From positions 62,001-126,000 of the forward strand of contig NZ_JBFLVD010000011.1 of assembly GCF_040750395.1 (NCBI RefSeq): DNA of 64,000 nt, given 5' to 3'. The DNA comes from Scandinavium sp002470465 (GTDB lineage: Bacteria > Pseudomonadota > Gammaproteobacteria > Enterobacterales > Enterobacteriaceae). Positions 34,494 through 43,267 of this stretch are shown in pieces. The position numbers and the translations under genes are program-made. A model generated the notes under the pieces. The model worked only from the letters and a program-made list of their open reading frames with translations, searched no databases and was not told where the DNA came from. How positions within the stretch are numbered: position 1 is the stretch's first letter; every line of letters begins with the position of its first letter.

Positions 34494-35462
34494 TCAGGCC
34501 AGGACTAAATCACCCTGAGGATGGCAGGAGCAGGCCAGCACATAGCCCTGCTTCTGCTCTTCATCCGTCAACGTCATGGTGCTGGTGACGCTGTACTCAC
34601 CGCTGACCACGCGGGTTTTGCAGCTTCCGCACACGCCAGCGCGACAGGCGGCATTCACCGGTACTTTATTGCTTTCCAGCGCCTCCAGCAGCGTGGTGCC
34701 CACCGGAGCATAAAACTCCTTCGCCGGTTGCAGTTTGGTGAATTTCAGGCCGCTGGTCGCCGCTTCGGCAACGGGCGTGAAGAATTTCTCTTTGTAGAAA
34801 TGCGTCACGCCAAGCGCCTTCACGTGCTCTTCCACCCAATCCATATAGGGCGCAGGGCCGCAGGTCATTACCGTACGGGCAGCCAGATCCGGCACGCATT
34901 CCAGCAGTGAGGTGGTCAGGCGACCTGCCACAAAACCGTGAGTGGCATTGTTTTCCGCCACCAGAGTGACCGGATAGTTACGCCACTCATCGGCAAAAAT
35001 GACGTCTTCTGGCGAACGAACGCTGAAAATGACCTGCACATCGGCTTCAGGACGGTTTTTTGCCAGCCAGCGACGCATCGACATCACCGGCGTAACGCCA
35101 CAGCCCGCCGCCAGCAACAGCAGCTTGTCAGCAGGTTTATCGTCGCAGGTAAACTCACCTTGTGCGTCGGAGAGCCACAAATAGTCACCGCGCTTAACGT
35201 CGCGGGTTAACCATTCCGATCCCTGACCGTCGGCAATTCGGCGAACGGTCAGCGTAATATATTCGCTCACGCCCGGCGTGGAGGAGATCGTGTAGGCACG
35301 CAGCGTTTCGGCTGAATTGCGGATGCTCACCAGCGCATACTGCCCAGCGCGATACGGGTAATAGTCATGGCAGAGCAGGGACAGCGTCCACACATCCGGC
35401 GTTTCCTGCTGGATGTGGTGCACCTGCATCCGCCATTTGCATTGAGAAGTTGGCATCGTCAT
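34494..35462 (-). CDS. hcr: NADH oxidoreductase Hcr
   Basis: A 322-aa electron-transfer protein that reduces Hcp. An N-terminal FAD domain has the RAYTISS motif (about 59-65), followed by an NAD-binding domain (LLAAGCGVTPVMSM). A C-terminal plant-type 2Fe-2S domain carries CRAGVCGSCKT and a distal CSC. Same length as E. coli Hcr. The ATG at 35462 (MTMPTSQCKW) is used; 23 upstream in-frame codons reach into hcp and are excluded. It follows hcp by 10 bp. Confidence 0.95.
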   Translation of the reverse strand: MTMPTSQCKWRMQVHHIQQETPDVWTLSLLCHDYYPYRAGQYALVSIRNSAETLRAYTISSTPGVSEYITLTVRRIADGQGSEWLTRDVKRGDYLWLSDAQGEFTCDDKPADKLLLLAAGCGVTPVMSMRRWLAKNRPEADVQVIFSVRSPEDVIFADEWRNYPVTLVAENNATHGFVAGRLTTSLLECVPDLAARTVMTCGPAPYMDWVEEHVKALGVTHFYKEKFFTPVAEAATSGLKFTKLQPAKEFYAPVGTTLLEALESNKVPVNAACRAGVCGSCKTRVVSGEYSVTSTMTLTDEEQKQGYVLACSCHPQGDLVLA

Positions 35463-35472
35463 GATTTTCTCC

Positions 35473-37125
35473 TCAGGCGCACAGCATCTGCTGCAGATCC
35501 TGTTCAACGGTTGTGATCGAGCGCAGACCAAATTTCTCGTTCAGCACTGCAAGCAGATCCGGCGTCAGGAAGCCCGGTGCGGTTGGCCCGGTAACGATGT
35601 TTTTCACGCCGAGGGACAGCAGCGTCAGCAGGATCACAATCGCCTTCTGTTCAAACCAGGAAAGCACCAGCGACAGCGGCAGATCGTTCACGCCGCAGCC
35701 CAGTTTTTCGGCCAGCGTGACCGCCAGAATGATGGCTGAGTATGCGTCGTTACACTGTCCGGCATCCACCAGACGCGGCAGGCCTTCGATATCCCCGAAG
35801 TCCAGCTTGTTGAAGCGGTATTTGCCGCAGGCGAGCGTCAGCACCAGGCAGTCGTCAGGGACGCTGGTGGCGAAGTCGGTGAAGTAGCTACGTTCGGTGC
35901 GTTCGCCGTCACAGCCGCCGACGAGGAAGATGTGACGAAGTTTTTCGCGGCTGACGAGGTCAATCAGCGTGTCGGCGGCACCCAGCAGGGTCTGACGACC
36001 AAAGCCAACGGTGATCAGATGTTCGATTTCATCGTACGGGAAGCCCGCCAGCTGTTGAGCCTGTTCGATAACCGGGGTGAAGTCATCGCCTTCGAGGTGG
36101 CTGACGTTTGGCCAGCCGACAATGCTGCGGGTCCAGATACGGTTGTCATACTCGCCGACGGTCGGGTCGATGATGCAGTTAGACGTCATCACCACCGGGC
36201 CAGGGAAGCGGGCGAACTCAACCTGCTGGTTCTGCCAGCCGCTGCCGTAGTTACCGACCAGGTGTTTGAATTTACGCAGCTCCGGGTAACCGTGCGCAGG
36301 CAGCATTTCACCGTGGGTATAGACGTTAACGCCGGTGCCTTCGGTTTGCTGCAGCAGGTTGTAGAGATCTTTCAGGTCGTGGCCGGAAATCAGAATCGCT
36401 TTGCCGGCGACCGCTTTGACGTTGACCTGGGTTGGCGTCGGGTGACCATAGGCGGTGGTTTCACCGGCGTCCAGAATGCTCATCACCTTGAAGTTCATCT
36501 GACCGATTTCCATGGAGCACTCGAGCAGCGCATTCATGTCCGCAGGCCAGGTACCGAGCCAGGCCATAATTTTATGGTACTGGGCGTAGATATCGTTGTC
36601 GTACTGGCCAAGCACGTGGGCGTGTTCCATATACGCCGCCGCCCCTTTCAGCCCATACAGGCACAGCAGGCGCAGGCCGAGAATGTTCTCGCCAATCGCC
36701 GCTTTGTCTTTGTTCGGGGTGAACATCTCTGCCTGACGCTGTAAATCACCGAGATCGTCGCTCACCAGCTGTAAATCAGCCATCGGGTTATCTACTGCTG
36801 CGCTGGCGTCTTTTGCCAGGCACTGTGCTTTAAGCATTTCGCGCAGGGCGATGGCTTCGCGGGCGTAGCCGACGATGCGCGGGGAGTCGAAGTTGACGTT
36901 TGTCAGGGTAGAGAAGAAGGCGCGTGGGGCGAAGCTATCAACGTCATGGCTGACAATGCCGTATTCGCGGGCTTTTACGGCCCAGGCAGATAAGCCCTGC
37001 AGCGTAGCAATCAGCAGATCCTGAAGGTCAGAAGTTTGCGCCGTTTTACCGCACATCCCCTGCGCGTAAGCACAGCCGTTGCCTGCCGGAGTACGAATCG
37101 TTTGTTCACATTGCACACAGAACAT
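35473..37125 (-). CDS. hcp: Hybrid-cluster protein Hcp, hydroxylamine/NO reductase
   Basis: A 550-aa prismane protein. N-terminal cysteines C3, C6, C18 and C25 bind the iron-sulfur cubane-type cluster; downstream Cys/Glu/His residues bind the 4Fe-2S-2O hybrid cluster. In E. coli Hcp is a high-affinity NO reductase and also promotes protein S-nitrosylation under anaerobic conditions, with Hcr as its reductase. The ATG at 37125 is preferred over a GTG two codons upstream, because AAAGG then lies 7 nt away and the E. coli length results. An NsrR-like box lies just upstream. Confidence 0.96.
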   Translation of the reverse strand: MFCVQCEQTIRTPAGNGCAYAQGMCGKTAQTSDLQDLLIATLQGLSAWAVKAREYGIVSHDVDSFAPRAFFSTLTNVNFDSPRIVGYAREAIALREMLKAQCLAKDASAAVDNPMADLQLVSDDLGDLQRQAEMFTPNKDKAAIGENILGLRLLCLYGLKGAAAYMEHAHVLGQYDNDIYAQYHKIMAWLGTWPADMNALLECSMEIGQMNFKVMSILDAGETTAYGHPTPTQVNVKAVAGKAILISGHDLKDLYNLLQQTEGTGVNVYTHGEMLPAHGYPELRKFKHLVGNYGSGWQNQQVEFARFPGPVVMTSNCIIDPTVGEYDNRIWTRSIVGWPNVSHLEGDDFTPVIEQAQQLAGFPYDEIEHLITVGFGRQTLLGAADTLIDLVSREKLRHIFLVGGCDGERTERSYFTDFATSVPDDCLVLTLACGKYRFNKLDFGDIEGLPRLVDAGQCNDAYSAIILAVTLAEKLGCGVNDLPLSLVLSWFEQKAIVILLTLLSLGVKNIVTGPTAPGFLTPDLLAVLNEKFGLRSITTVEQDLQQMLCA

Positions 37126-37139
37126 GGTCACACCTTTTA

Positions 37140-37162
37140 AAGTTATATTTAATATACATGTT
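37140..37162 (-). promoter_or_regulatory. NsrR-type operator upstream of hcp
   Basis: AAGTTATATTT (37140-37150), one base, and ATATACATGTT (37152-37162) form the 11-1-11 inverted arrangement of NsrR sites (half-site AANATGNATTT); the right arm fits best. It ends 15 bp upstream of the hcp start. In E. coli hcp-hcr is the most NsrR-sensitive unit, so nitric-oxide induction is expected. A weak FNR-like TTGAT-N4-CGCAA lies at 37222-37235. Confidence 0.6.
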
Positions 37163-37268
37163 TAAGGGTAAGCCTGTGACGCAACGCTGAAAAGGGAATT
37201 GTCGGATAAATGACAGGGAGATTGATTTAACGCAATTTTGGCGGCACGGGCGTACCGCCATCGGAGTA

Positions 37269-38168
37269 TTACGCGGAGAAAAATGCCATCAGCAGCGGCA
37301 CCAGCAGGCTCAGAATAAAGCCGTGAACGATGGCTGCCGGAACGATTTCCACGCCGCCGGAACGCTGTAATACCGGCAGAGTGAAGTCCATCGAGGTGGC
37401 ACCGCACAGGCCCAGAGCGCTGGAACGGTGGCGCAGTACAAGACCGGGAATTAACATAATTGCAATTAGCTCGCGCGCCAGATCGTTAAAGAAGGCCGCG
37501 CTGCCGATGACCGGACCAAAGGATTCGGTGAGTAAAATACCGGAAAGAGAGTACCAGCCAAACCCTGAAGCCATAGCCAGACCTGTTTTTAGCGGCAGAT
37601 CGAGAATAAAGGCATTAATGACGCCGCCGGCCATTGAGCTGGCAACCACCACTACGGCAACAATCATTCCCCGACGGTTCAGGACAATCTGCTTAAGGGT
37701 CATTCCATTATTACGCAGCTGAATGCCGATCAGGAATAACAGGAAGATTAGCGTATATTCGCTGGCCTCCGTGGCGTGATGCAAAATGGACCATCCGGTG
37801 AGCCCCAGTAAAAAACCAAGCAGTACTACGCCGCACAGCTGCAATGATTCCAGCGCCATTGCAATACGGGAGGGTAATTTCTCCTGGCTGTGGTGATGCT
37901 GCCAGGGAAGCGTGCGTTCGAGCCACAGCAGGGCAATAATATTGCACAGCAGAATAACCACAATGGTGACCGCGGAATAATGAAAAATAGCGAGCAGGTT
38001 GCTGGCCAGATTATCCAGAAAGGCAAGGCTGATGCCCATAAAGAAAAGAATGACGTAAACAATCCAGCTCAGCAGGCGATTAATAAGCCGCAGCGCAGAT
38101 CGGCTGCGCAGAGGAATCAGATAGCCGGCAATCAGCGGCACAAGAATAATCAACAATCCCGAAAACAT
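37269..38168 (-). CDS. lysO: L-lysine exporter LysO (YbjE)
   Basis: A 299-aa inner-membrane protein with about eight helices, collinear with E. coli LysO (299 aa). It exports L-lysine and the toxic analogue thialysine. The conserved core RNNGMTLKQIVLNRRGMIVA and the segment GFGWYSLSGILLTESFGPVIGS are intact. E. coli lysO is regulated by ArgP with lysine. It stands between hcp and aqpZ, all on the minus strand. The downstream hairpin near 37242-37261 lacks a T tract. Confidence 0.95.
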   Translation of the reverse strand: MFSGLLIILVPLIAGYLIPLRSRSALRLINRLLSWIVYVILFFMGISLAFLDNLASNLLAIFHYSAVTIVVILLCNIIALLWLERTLPWQHHHSQEKLPSRIAMALESLQLCGVVLLGFLLGLTGWSILHHATEASEYTLIFLLFLIGIQLRNNGMTLKQIVLNRRGMIVAVVVVASSMAGGVINAFILDLPLKTGLAMASGFGWYSLSGILLTESFGPVIGSAAFFNDLARELIAIMLIPGLVLRHRSSALGLCGATSMDFTLPVLQRSGGVEIVPAAIVHGFILSLLVPLLMAFFSA

Positions 38169-38243
38169 GAACGACCCGGTCCTTTAGAGTGGCAAAAGCG
38201 CTCCTGACACTACCGAAAGCTCGCAAGGGAGTAAAGCCAGCAG

Positions 38244-38277
38244 AAAAAAGAAAAGGCCCGGCGATTGCCGGACCTTT
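38244..38277 (-). terminator. Terminator of aqpZ
   Basis: On the minus strand AAAGGTCCGGC, loop AATC, GCCGGGCCTTT (one mismatch) is followed by a T-rich tract TCTTTTTT. It lies 20 bp after the aqpZ stop. Confidence 0.85.
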
Positions 38278-38297
38278 GCGCATTCTATGGGAGAAGC

Positions 38298-38990
38298 TTA
38301 TTTTTTCTCAAGCAGAGTGCGGTACAGCACGCCGCCGAGGATGCCGCCGATGATTGGCATAACCCAGAAAAGCCACAGCTGCTGCAGCGCCCAGCCACCC
38401 TGGAAGATAGCTACCGCGGTGCTACGTGCCGGGTTAACTGATGTATTGGTCACCGGAATGCTGATCAGGTGGATCAGGGTCAGCGCAAGGCCGATAGCAA
38501 TTGGCGCGAAGCCTGCCGGGGCGAACTTATCGGTGGAACCCATGATCACCAGCAGGAAGCCGCAGGTCAGCACGATTTCAATGACGATAGCGGACAGCAT
38601 AGAGAAGCCGCCAGGTGAATGTTCGCCGTAGCCGTTGGAGGCGAAGCCGCTTGCTGCCGCGTCGAAGCCGGTTTTACCGCTGGCAATCAGATACAGAATG
38701 GCTGCTGCAATAATGCCGCCGACAACCTGTGCCACGATATAACCAATAATATCTTTCGCCGGGAAACGACCGCCGGCCCACAGACCTAAAGTAACTGCCG
38801 GGTTAAAGTGACCACCGGAAATATGGCCTACCGCATAGGCCATGGTCAGTACGGTTAAACCAAATGCCAGCGCGACGCCTGCAAAACCAATCCCTAATTC
38901 CGGGAAACCTGCCGCCAGTACGGCGCTACCGCACCCACCAAATACAAGCCAGAATGTACCAAAACATTCCGCAGCCAGTTTTCTGAACAT
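38298..38990 (-). CDS. aqpZ: Aquaporin Z
   Basis: A 230-aa six-helix water channel. The two NPA half-helix motifs are at residues 63-65 (HFNPAVT) and 186-188 (SVNPARS). The selectivity-filter Arg follows the second NPA, as in water-specific aquaporins. One residue shorter than E. coli AqpZ. The ATG at 38990 gives MFRKLAAECFGTFWLV; 32 upstream in-frame codons are non-conserved and excluded. It acts as the inner-membrane water channel in osmotic adaptation. Confidence 0.96.
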   Translation of the reverse strand: MFRKLAAECFGTFWLVFGGCGSAVLAAGFPELGIGFAGVALAFGLTVLTMAYAVGHISGGHFNPAVTLGLWAGGRFPAKDIIGYIVAQVVGGIIAAAILYLIASGKTGFDAAASGFASNGYGEHSPGGFSMLSAIVIEIVLTCGFLLVIMGSTDKFAPAGFAPIAIGLALTLIHLISIPVTNTSVNPARSTAVAIFQGGWALQQLWLFWVMPIIGGILGGVLYRTLLEKK

Positions 38991-39389
38991 AACCACCTCA
39001 AAAATATAACAGTGACGGTAACAGGAAATCCTGTACCGGACTTTATTTATCGTCGCAAAGGGAAGACGACATAATTTAGCGTTCATATTTTAAGAACGAA
39101 CGCTATCCCTTCACCAGTGAAATAAAACCGTTAATTTTGATTTAAGTTAATATCTGGTCGTTCCTTGTACAGAGATAAGGTTCCATAAGTGTAGTTTACT
39201 TTTTTCCGGATTAATCCTGTATAAGATTAAATTCATAGATAGCCGTTATTATTTGTGTGGTTATTAGTTTACCGAGGAAAGAGTGAAGGCTTCCTTTTAA
39301 TCGTAACATTGCTTTAGCCCGGCTATCACCGCCAGACGCCTGCCGCTATACTCCTGTTAACGAAAGGGAAGTTTTCAGGGGGAGGGCGT
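38991..39389. other. aqpZ-ybjD divergent intergenic region
   Basis: 399 bp, AT-rich in its first 280 bp, with no gene or RNA recognised. A TATACT at 39346-39351 could be a -10 for ybjD but lacks a matching -35. Confidence 0.4.
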
Positions 39390-41048
39390 ATGCTTCTCGA
39401 ACGAGTGGAGATTGTTGGCTTTCGCGGTATCAATCGTTTATCGCTGATGCTCGAACAGAACAATGTATTAATCGGTGAGAACGCCTGGGGTAAATCCAGC
39501 CTGCTGGATGCGCTGACGCTGCTGCTCTCGCCGGAATCCGATCTCTACCATTTTGTCCGCGAAGATTTCTGGTTTCCGCCGGGTGATATTCAGGGGCGCG
39601 AACACCATCTGCATATCATCCTGACGTTTCGGGAACTGGAACCCGGCCGCCACCGCGTGCGGCGCTATCGCCCGCTGGAACGCTGCTGGGTGCCCTGCGA
39701 GGACGGATATCAGCGTATCCATTACCGCCTGGAGGGCGAGCTTGCGGAAGACAACAGCGTCATGACCCTGCGTAGCTTCATTAATGGCGCGGGAGAATCG
39801 CTGCCGCTGGACGATATTGATATTCAGGCTCGCCATCTGGTGCGGCTGATGCCGGTTCTGCGCCTGCGGGATGCCCGCTTTATGAGGCGAATTCGCAACG
39901 GTACGGTGCCGAACATGCCGGATGTTGAAATCACTGCTCGCCAGCTCGATTTTCTTTCCCGTGAGCTGGTTACCAGCCCGCAAAATTTGTCCGACGGGCA
40001 GATTCGTCAGGGATTGTCGGCGATGGTGCAACTACTGGAGCACTATTTTTCCGAACAGGGCACCGCCGAATCCCGCCATCGTCTGATGCGTCGTCGTTCT
40101 CATGACGAGCAGCGCAGCTGGCGCTATCTCGATATCATTAACCGGATGATCGACAAGCCCGGCGGGCGTAGCCACCGGGTGATCCTGCTGGGACTGTTCT
40201 CTACATTGCTGCAGGCCAAGGGTACGGTGCGGCTCGATAAAGACGCGCGGCCATTGTTGCTGGTGGAGGATCCGGAAACGCGGCTGCATCCGATTATGCT
40301 GTCGGTGGCGTGGAACCTGCTAAATCTGCTGCCGCTTCAGCGTATCACCACCACCAATTCCGGCGAGCTGCTGTCGATGACGCCCGTTGAGCACGTCTGT
40401 CGTCTGGTGCGCGAATCGTCACGCGTTGCGTCGTGGCGGCTGGGGCCGGATGGACTCAACGCTGAGGATGGTCGACGTATCGCTTTTCACATTCGCTTTA
40501 ATCGTGCCTCCTCGCTGTTCTCCCGCTGCTGGCTGTTAGTGGAAGGGGAAACAGAGACCTGGGTTATCAACGAACTGGCACGTCAGTGCGGGCACCACTT
40601 TGATGCCGAGGGAATTAAGGTTATCGAGTTTGCTCAATCGGGGTTGAAGCCGCTGATTAAATTCGCGCGGCGAATGGGCATTGAATGGCACGTGCTGGTG
40701 GACGGCGACGAAGCCGGAAAAAAATATGCGGCTACGGTCCGCAGCTTGCTCAATAACGATCGCGAGCTGGAACGGCATCACCTGACAGCACTCCCTGCGC
40801 TGGATATGGAACACTTTATGTACCGGCAGGGGTTTGACGACGTTTACCATCGGGTAGCGCAGATCCCGGATGGTATTCCGATGAATATGCGGCGGGTCAT
40901 CGTGAAGGCAATCCACCGATCGTCGAAACCTGATTTGGCGATTGAGGTGGCAATGGAAGCGGGGCGCCGTGGCGTGGAGGCCGTGCCGGGATTACTGCGG
41001 AAGATGTTTTCCCGCGTACTGTGGCTGGCACGCGGGCGGGCAGATTAA
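39390..41048 (+). CDS. ybjD: OLD-family ATP-dependent nuclease-like YbjD
   Basis: A 552-aa protein of the OLD (overcoming lysogenization defect) family: an N-terminal ABC-type ATPase with Walker A GENAWGKSS (residues 29-37) and a LLVEDPETRLHP signature/Walker B region near 286-297, then a C-terminal TOPRIM domain opening with LLVEGETE near 384 and a DGDEAG metal site. Same length as E. coli YbjD. OLD proteins act as nucleases, often linked to phage defence; no direct role is known for YbjD. It ends in a 4-bp convergent overlap with ybjX. Confidence 0.9.
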   Translation: MLLERVEIVGFRGINRLSLMLEQNNVLIGENAWGKSSLLDALTLLLSPESDLYHFVREDFWFPPGDIQGREHHLHIILTFRELEPGRHRVRRYRPLERCWVPCEDGYQRIHYRLEGELAEDNSVMTLRSFINGAGESLPLDDIDIQARHLVRLMPVLRLRDARFMRRIRNGTVPNMPDVEITARQLDFLSRELVTSPQNLSDGQIRQGLSAMVQLLEHYFSEQGTAESRHRLMRRRSHDEQRSWRYLDIINRMIDKPGGRSHRVILLGLFSTLLQAKGTVRLDKDARPLLLVEDPETRLHPIMLSVAWNLLNLLPLQRITTTNSGELLSMTPVEHVCRLVRESSRVASWRLGPDGLNAEDGRRIAFHIRFNRASSLFSRCWLLVEGETETWVINELARQCGHHFDAEGIKVIEFAQSGLKPLIKFARRMGIEWHVLVDGDEAGKKYAATVRSLLNNDRELERHHLTALPALDMEHFMYRQGFDDVYHRVAQIPDGIPMNMRRVIVKAIHRSSKPDLAIEVAMEAGRRGVEAVPGLLRKMFSRVLWLARGRAD

Positions 41049-42001
41049 CGCTGACAGCTACTGATGGTCTGCGCGTGCAGGCCGTCGAGCAGTTCATAGC
41101 GGCGGCGATATTCCGAGCGCTTCTTGCTGGCAATCTCTTCCATCGGCTTACGCGGCATTTCCAGCGGCAGCAGGTAGTCTCCGTTGCTGTCTAAGGTTGC
41201 ACCCAGTGACGCCCAGAAGCTGTTGTAGTCAGCGTGCAGCTTGTCCTGTTTTTTCTTACGATAGCGAACGTTACGGTAGATGTGCGTTTCATTGCTGACC
41301 GTACGCAGGGCTTCAATTCCCATCAGCTGGCCCAGCACCATTGCGGCTTCGACCAGCAGGCGCTTAGGGAACAGGCCGTTGCAGGATTTGGTGGCAGCCT
41401 GAATCAGCTCGTGAGGCACGTGGGATTTCGCCCCCTGCATCCCGCCGACATAAAGCGTTCGTTTGCCGTTAAACTGGCACAGCGTAAACGTCAGCTCAGA
41501 CAGGACCGTGTCTTGTGCGTCGCAGAATGTCAGGGTCGCTTCGCCCTCTTTATCCATCATGGCGTCCGCACACAGGCGAATGCTGAAGGTCTGCGCATCA
41601 CGGCCGGTCAACGTCGCAAGCGTAGCGCCGTCCTGGCTGAGGTAGGCGTTCATTACCCGACGTGGCAATCTCTGCGCGAAAATCTGATAGTGTGAGATCA
41701 GGGCTTCGGCGGCATTCTGGTGCGCCATATTCATGGAAATCCAGGGGCGGTGTATACGGCAGGGTAAACCCGGCTGCACATTCAGCATGGCCTCCAGCTG
41801 TGGCTGAACGGCAAGGTGAGAAAGCAGCCTGGTGGTCGCCAATGGCGTCAACAGAGAGCGCAGCATAAACTTGCGGCGATACGCGGGGTTCTGCCAGGCA
41901 AGTCCTGGCTGCAGCTGCCCTTTTGCAAGCTGGCGAAACAGCCGCCAGGCGGATTTCAGCGTGGGGCGTTCGGAGTAAGAAAGTTCTGCAATGAGTGACA
42001 T
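41045..42001 (-). CDS. ybjX: VirK/YbjX family protein (DUF535)
   Basis: A 318-aa protein matching E. coli YbjX (330 aa) and Salmonella SomA/VirK-type proteins, with the DUF535 core HRPWISMNMA...YVGGMQG and ALRTVSNETHIYRNVRY. Relatives are PhoPQ-controlled and linked to resistance to antimicrobial peptides; molecular activity is unknown. No clear PhoP box was found in the 150-bp gap shared with macA. Confidence 0.88.
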   Translation of the reverse strand: MSLIAELSYSERPTLKSAWRLFRQLAKGQLQPGLAWQNPAYRRKFMLRSLLTPLATTRLLSHLAVQPQLEAMLNVQPGLPCRIHRPWISMNMAHQNAAEALISHYQIFAQRLPRRVMNAYLSQDGATLATLTGRDAQTFSIRLCADAMMDKEGEATLTFCDAQDTVLSELTFTLCQFNGKRTLYVGGMQGAKSHVPHELIQAATKSCNGLFPKRLLVEAAMVLGQLMGIEALRTVSNETHIYRNVRYRKKKQDKLHADYNSFWASLGATLDSNGDYLLPLEMPRKPMEEIASKKRSEYRRRYELLDGLHAQTISSCQR

Positions 42002-42151
42002 AGAAACAGGCCTTGCCCAAGGAAAAGGCTATTTCATCAACGCTTCCTTCAACGCAGATGCAACGGCTCCCTGACTATCGGCAAAGACAGGGTTTCGTTG
42101 AGAAAATGTTTAGATACAATCATCCCCGGTAAACACATATTTAGGATTGTT

Positions 42152-43267
42152 ATGAAGCTTAAGGGAAAGCGCAAAAGCCTGTATCTGCTCCTCATTGCGG
42201 CTGTTCTGCTGGCCGGATTCTGGCTGTGGCGGACGCTGAACGCGCCGCTGCCGAACTACCAGACGCTGATTGTGCGTAAAAGCGATCTGCAGCAAAGCGT
42301 GCTGGCGACCGGCAAGCTGGACGCTGTGCGCAAAGTGGACGTCGGTGCGCAGGTGAGCGGACAGCTGAAAACCCTGTCGGTGGCGATTGGCGATAAGGTG
42401 AAAAAAGACCAGCTGCTGGGGGTTATCGATCCGGAGCAGGCACAAAACCAGATCAAAGAAGTGGAGGCGACCCTGATGGAGCTGCGAGCGCAGCGCCTGC
42501 AGGCTATCGCCGAACGTAAACTGGCGCAGGTGACCTACGCGCGCAATCAGCAACTGGCAAAAACGCAGCTTATTTCCCGCCAGGATCTGGACACCAGCGC
42601 GACGGATGTGGCGGTCAAAGAGGCGCAGATTGGCACCATTGATGCGCAGATCAAGCGCAATCAGGCCACGCTCGACACGGCCAAAACGAACCTCGACTAC
42701 ACCCGCATCCTCGCCCCAATGGCAGGTGAAGTGACGCAAATTACCACGCTGCAAGGTCAGACGGTGATTGCCGCGCAGCAGGCGCCAAACATTCTGACGC
42801 TGGCGGATCTCAGCACCATGCTGGTGAAAGCTCAGGTGTCTGAAGCCGACGTGATTCATCTTAAGCCTGGTCAAAAAGCGTGGTTTACGGTTCTGGGCGA
42901 TCCGCTGACCCGTTATGAAGGCACGCTGAAGGATATTCTGCCGACGCCGGAAAAAGTGAATGACGCCATCTTCTATTACGCACGTTTTGAGGTGCCTAAT
43001 CCGCAGGGCGTGCTGCGTCTGGAGATGACCGCACAGGTGCATATTCAGCTCTCCGGCGTGACGAATGTCCTGAGTATTCCACTGTCGGCGCTTGGCGATG
43101 CTACGGGAGATAACCGCTATAACGTGCGCCTGCTGCGCAACGGTGAGGTTAAAGAGCGCGAAATCAGCATCGGCTCACGCAATGACACGGATGTGGAAGT
43201 GGTGAAAGGCCTGGAGGAAGGGGATGAAGTGATCACCGGTGAGAGCAAACCAGGGGCGGTGAAATGA
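42152..43267 (+). CDS. macA: MacA, periplasmic adaptor of the MacAB-TolC pump
   Basis: A 371-aa membrane-fusion protein: an N-terminal membrane anchor (about residues 9-27), a lipoyl domain, an alpha-helical hairpin (about 90-175), and beta-barrel and membrane-proximal domains. It links the MacB ATPase to TolC for export of macrolides and enterotoxin-like peptides. The ATG at 42152 follows AGGA by 6 nt and gives the exact E. coli length; 18 upstream codons are excluded. The stop overlaps the macB start (ATGA). Confidence 0.95.
   Translation: MKLKGKRKSLYLLLIAAVLLAGFWLWRTLNAPLPNYQTLIVRKSDLQQSVLATGKLDAVRKVDVGAQVSGQLKTLSVAIGDKVKKDQLLGVIDPEQAQNQIKEVEATLMELRAQRLQAIAERKLAQVTYARNQQLAKTQLISRQDLDTSATDVAVKEAQIGTIDAQIKRNQATLDTAKTNLDYTRILAPMAGEVTQITTLQGQTVIAAQQAPNILTLADLSTMLVKAQVSEADVIHLKPGQKAWFTVLGDPLTRYEGTLKDILPTPEKVNDAIFYYARFEVPNPQGVLRLEMTAQVHIQLSGVTNVLSIPLSALGDATGDNRYNVRLLRNGEVKEREISIGSRNDTDVEVVKGLEEGDEVITGESKPGAVK

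Noticed and set aside
35932..36744. A 270-codon plus-strand frame inside hcp
   Set aside because: It is antisense to the highly conserved hcp coding sequence, with no recognisable motif and no start signal.
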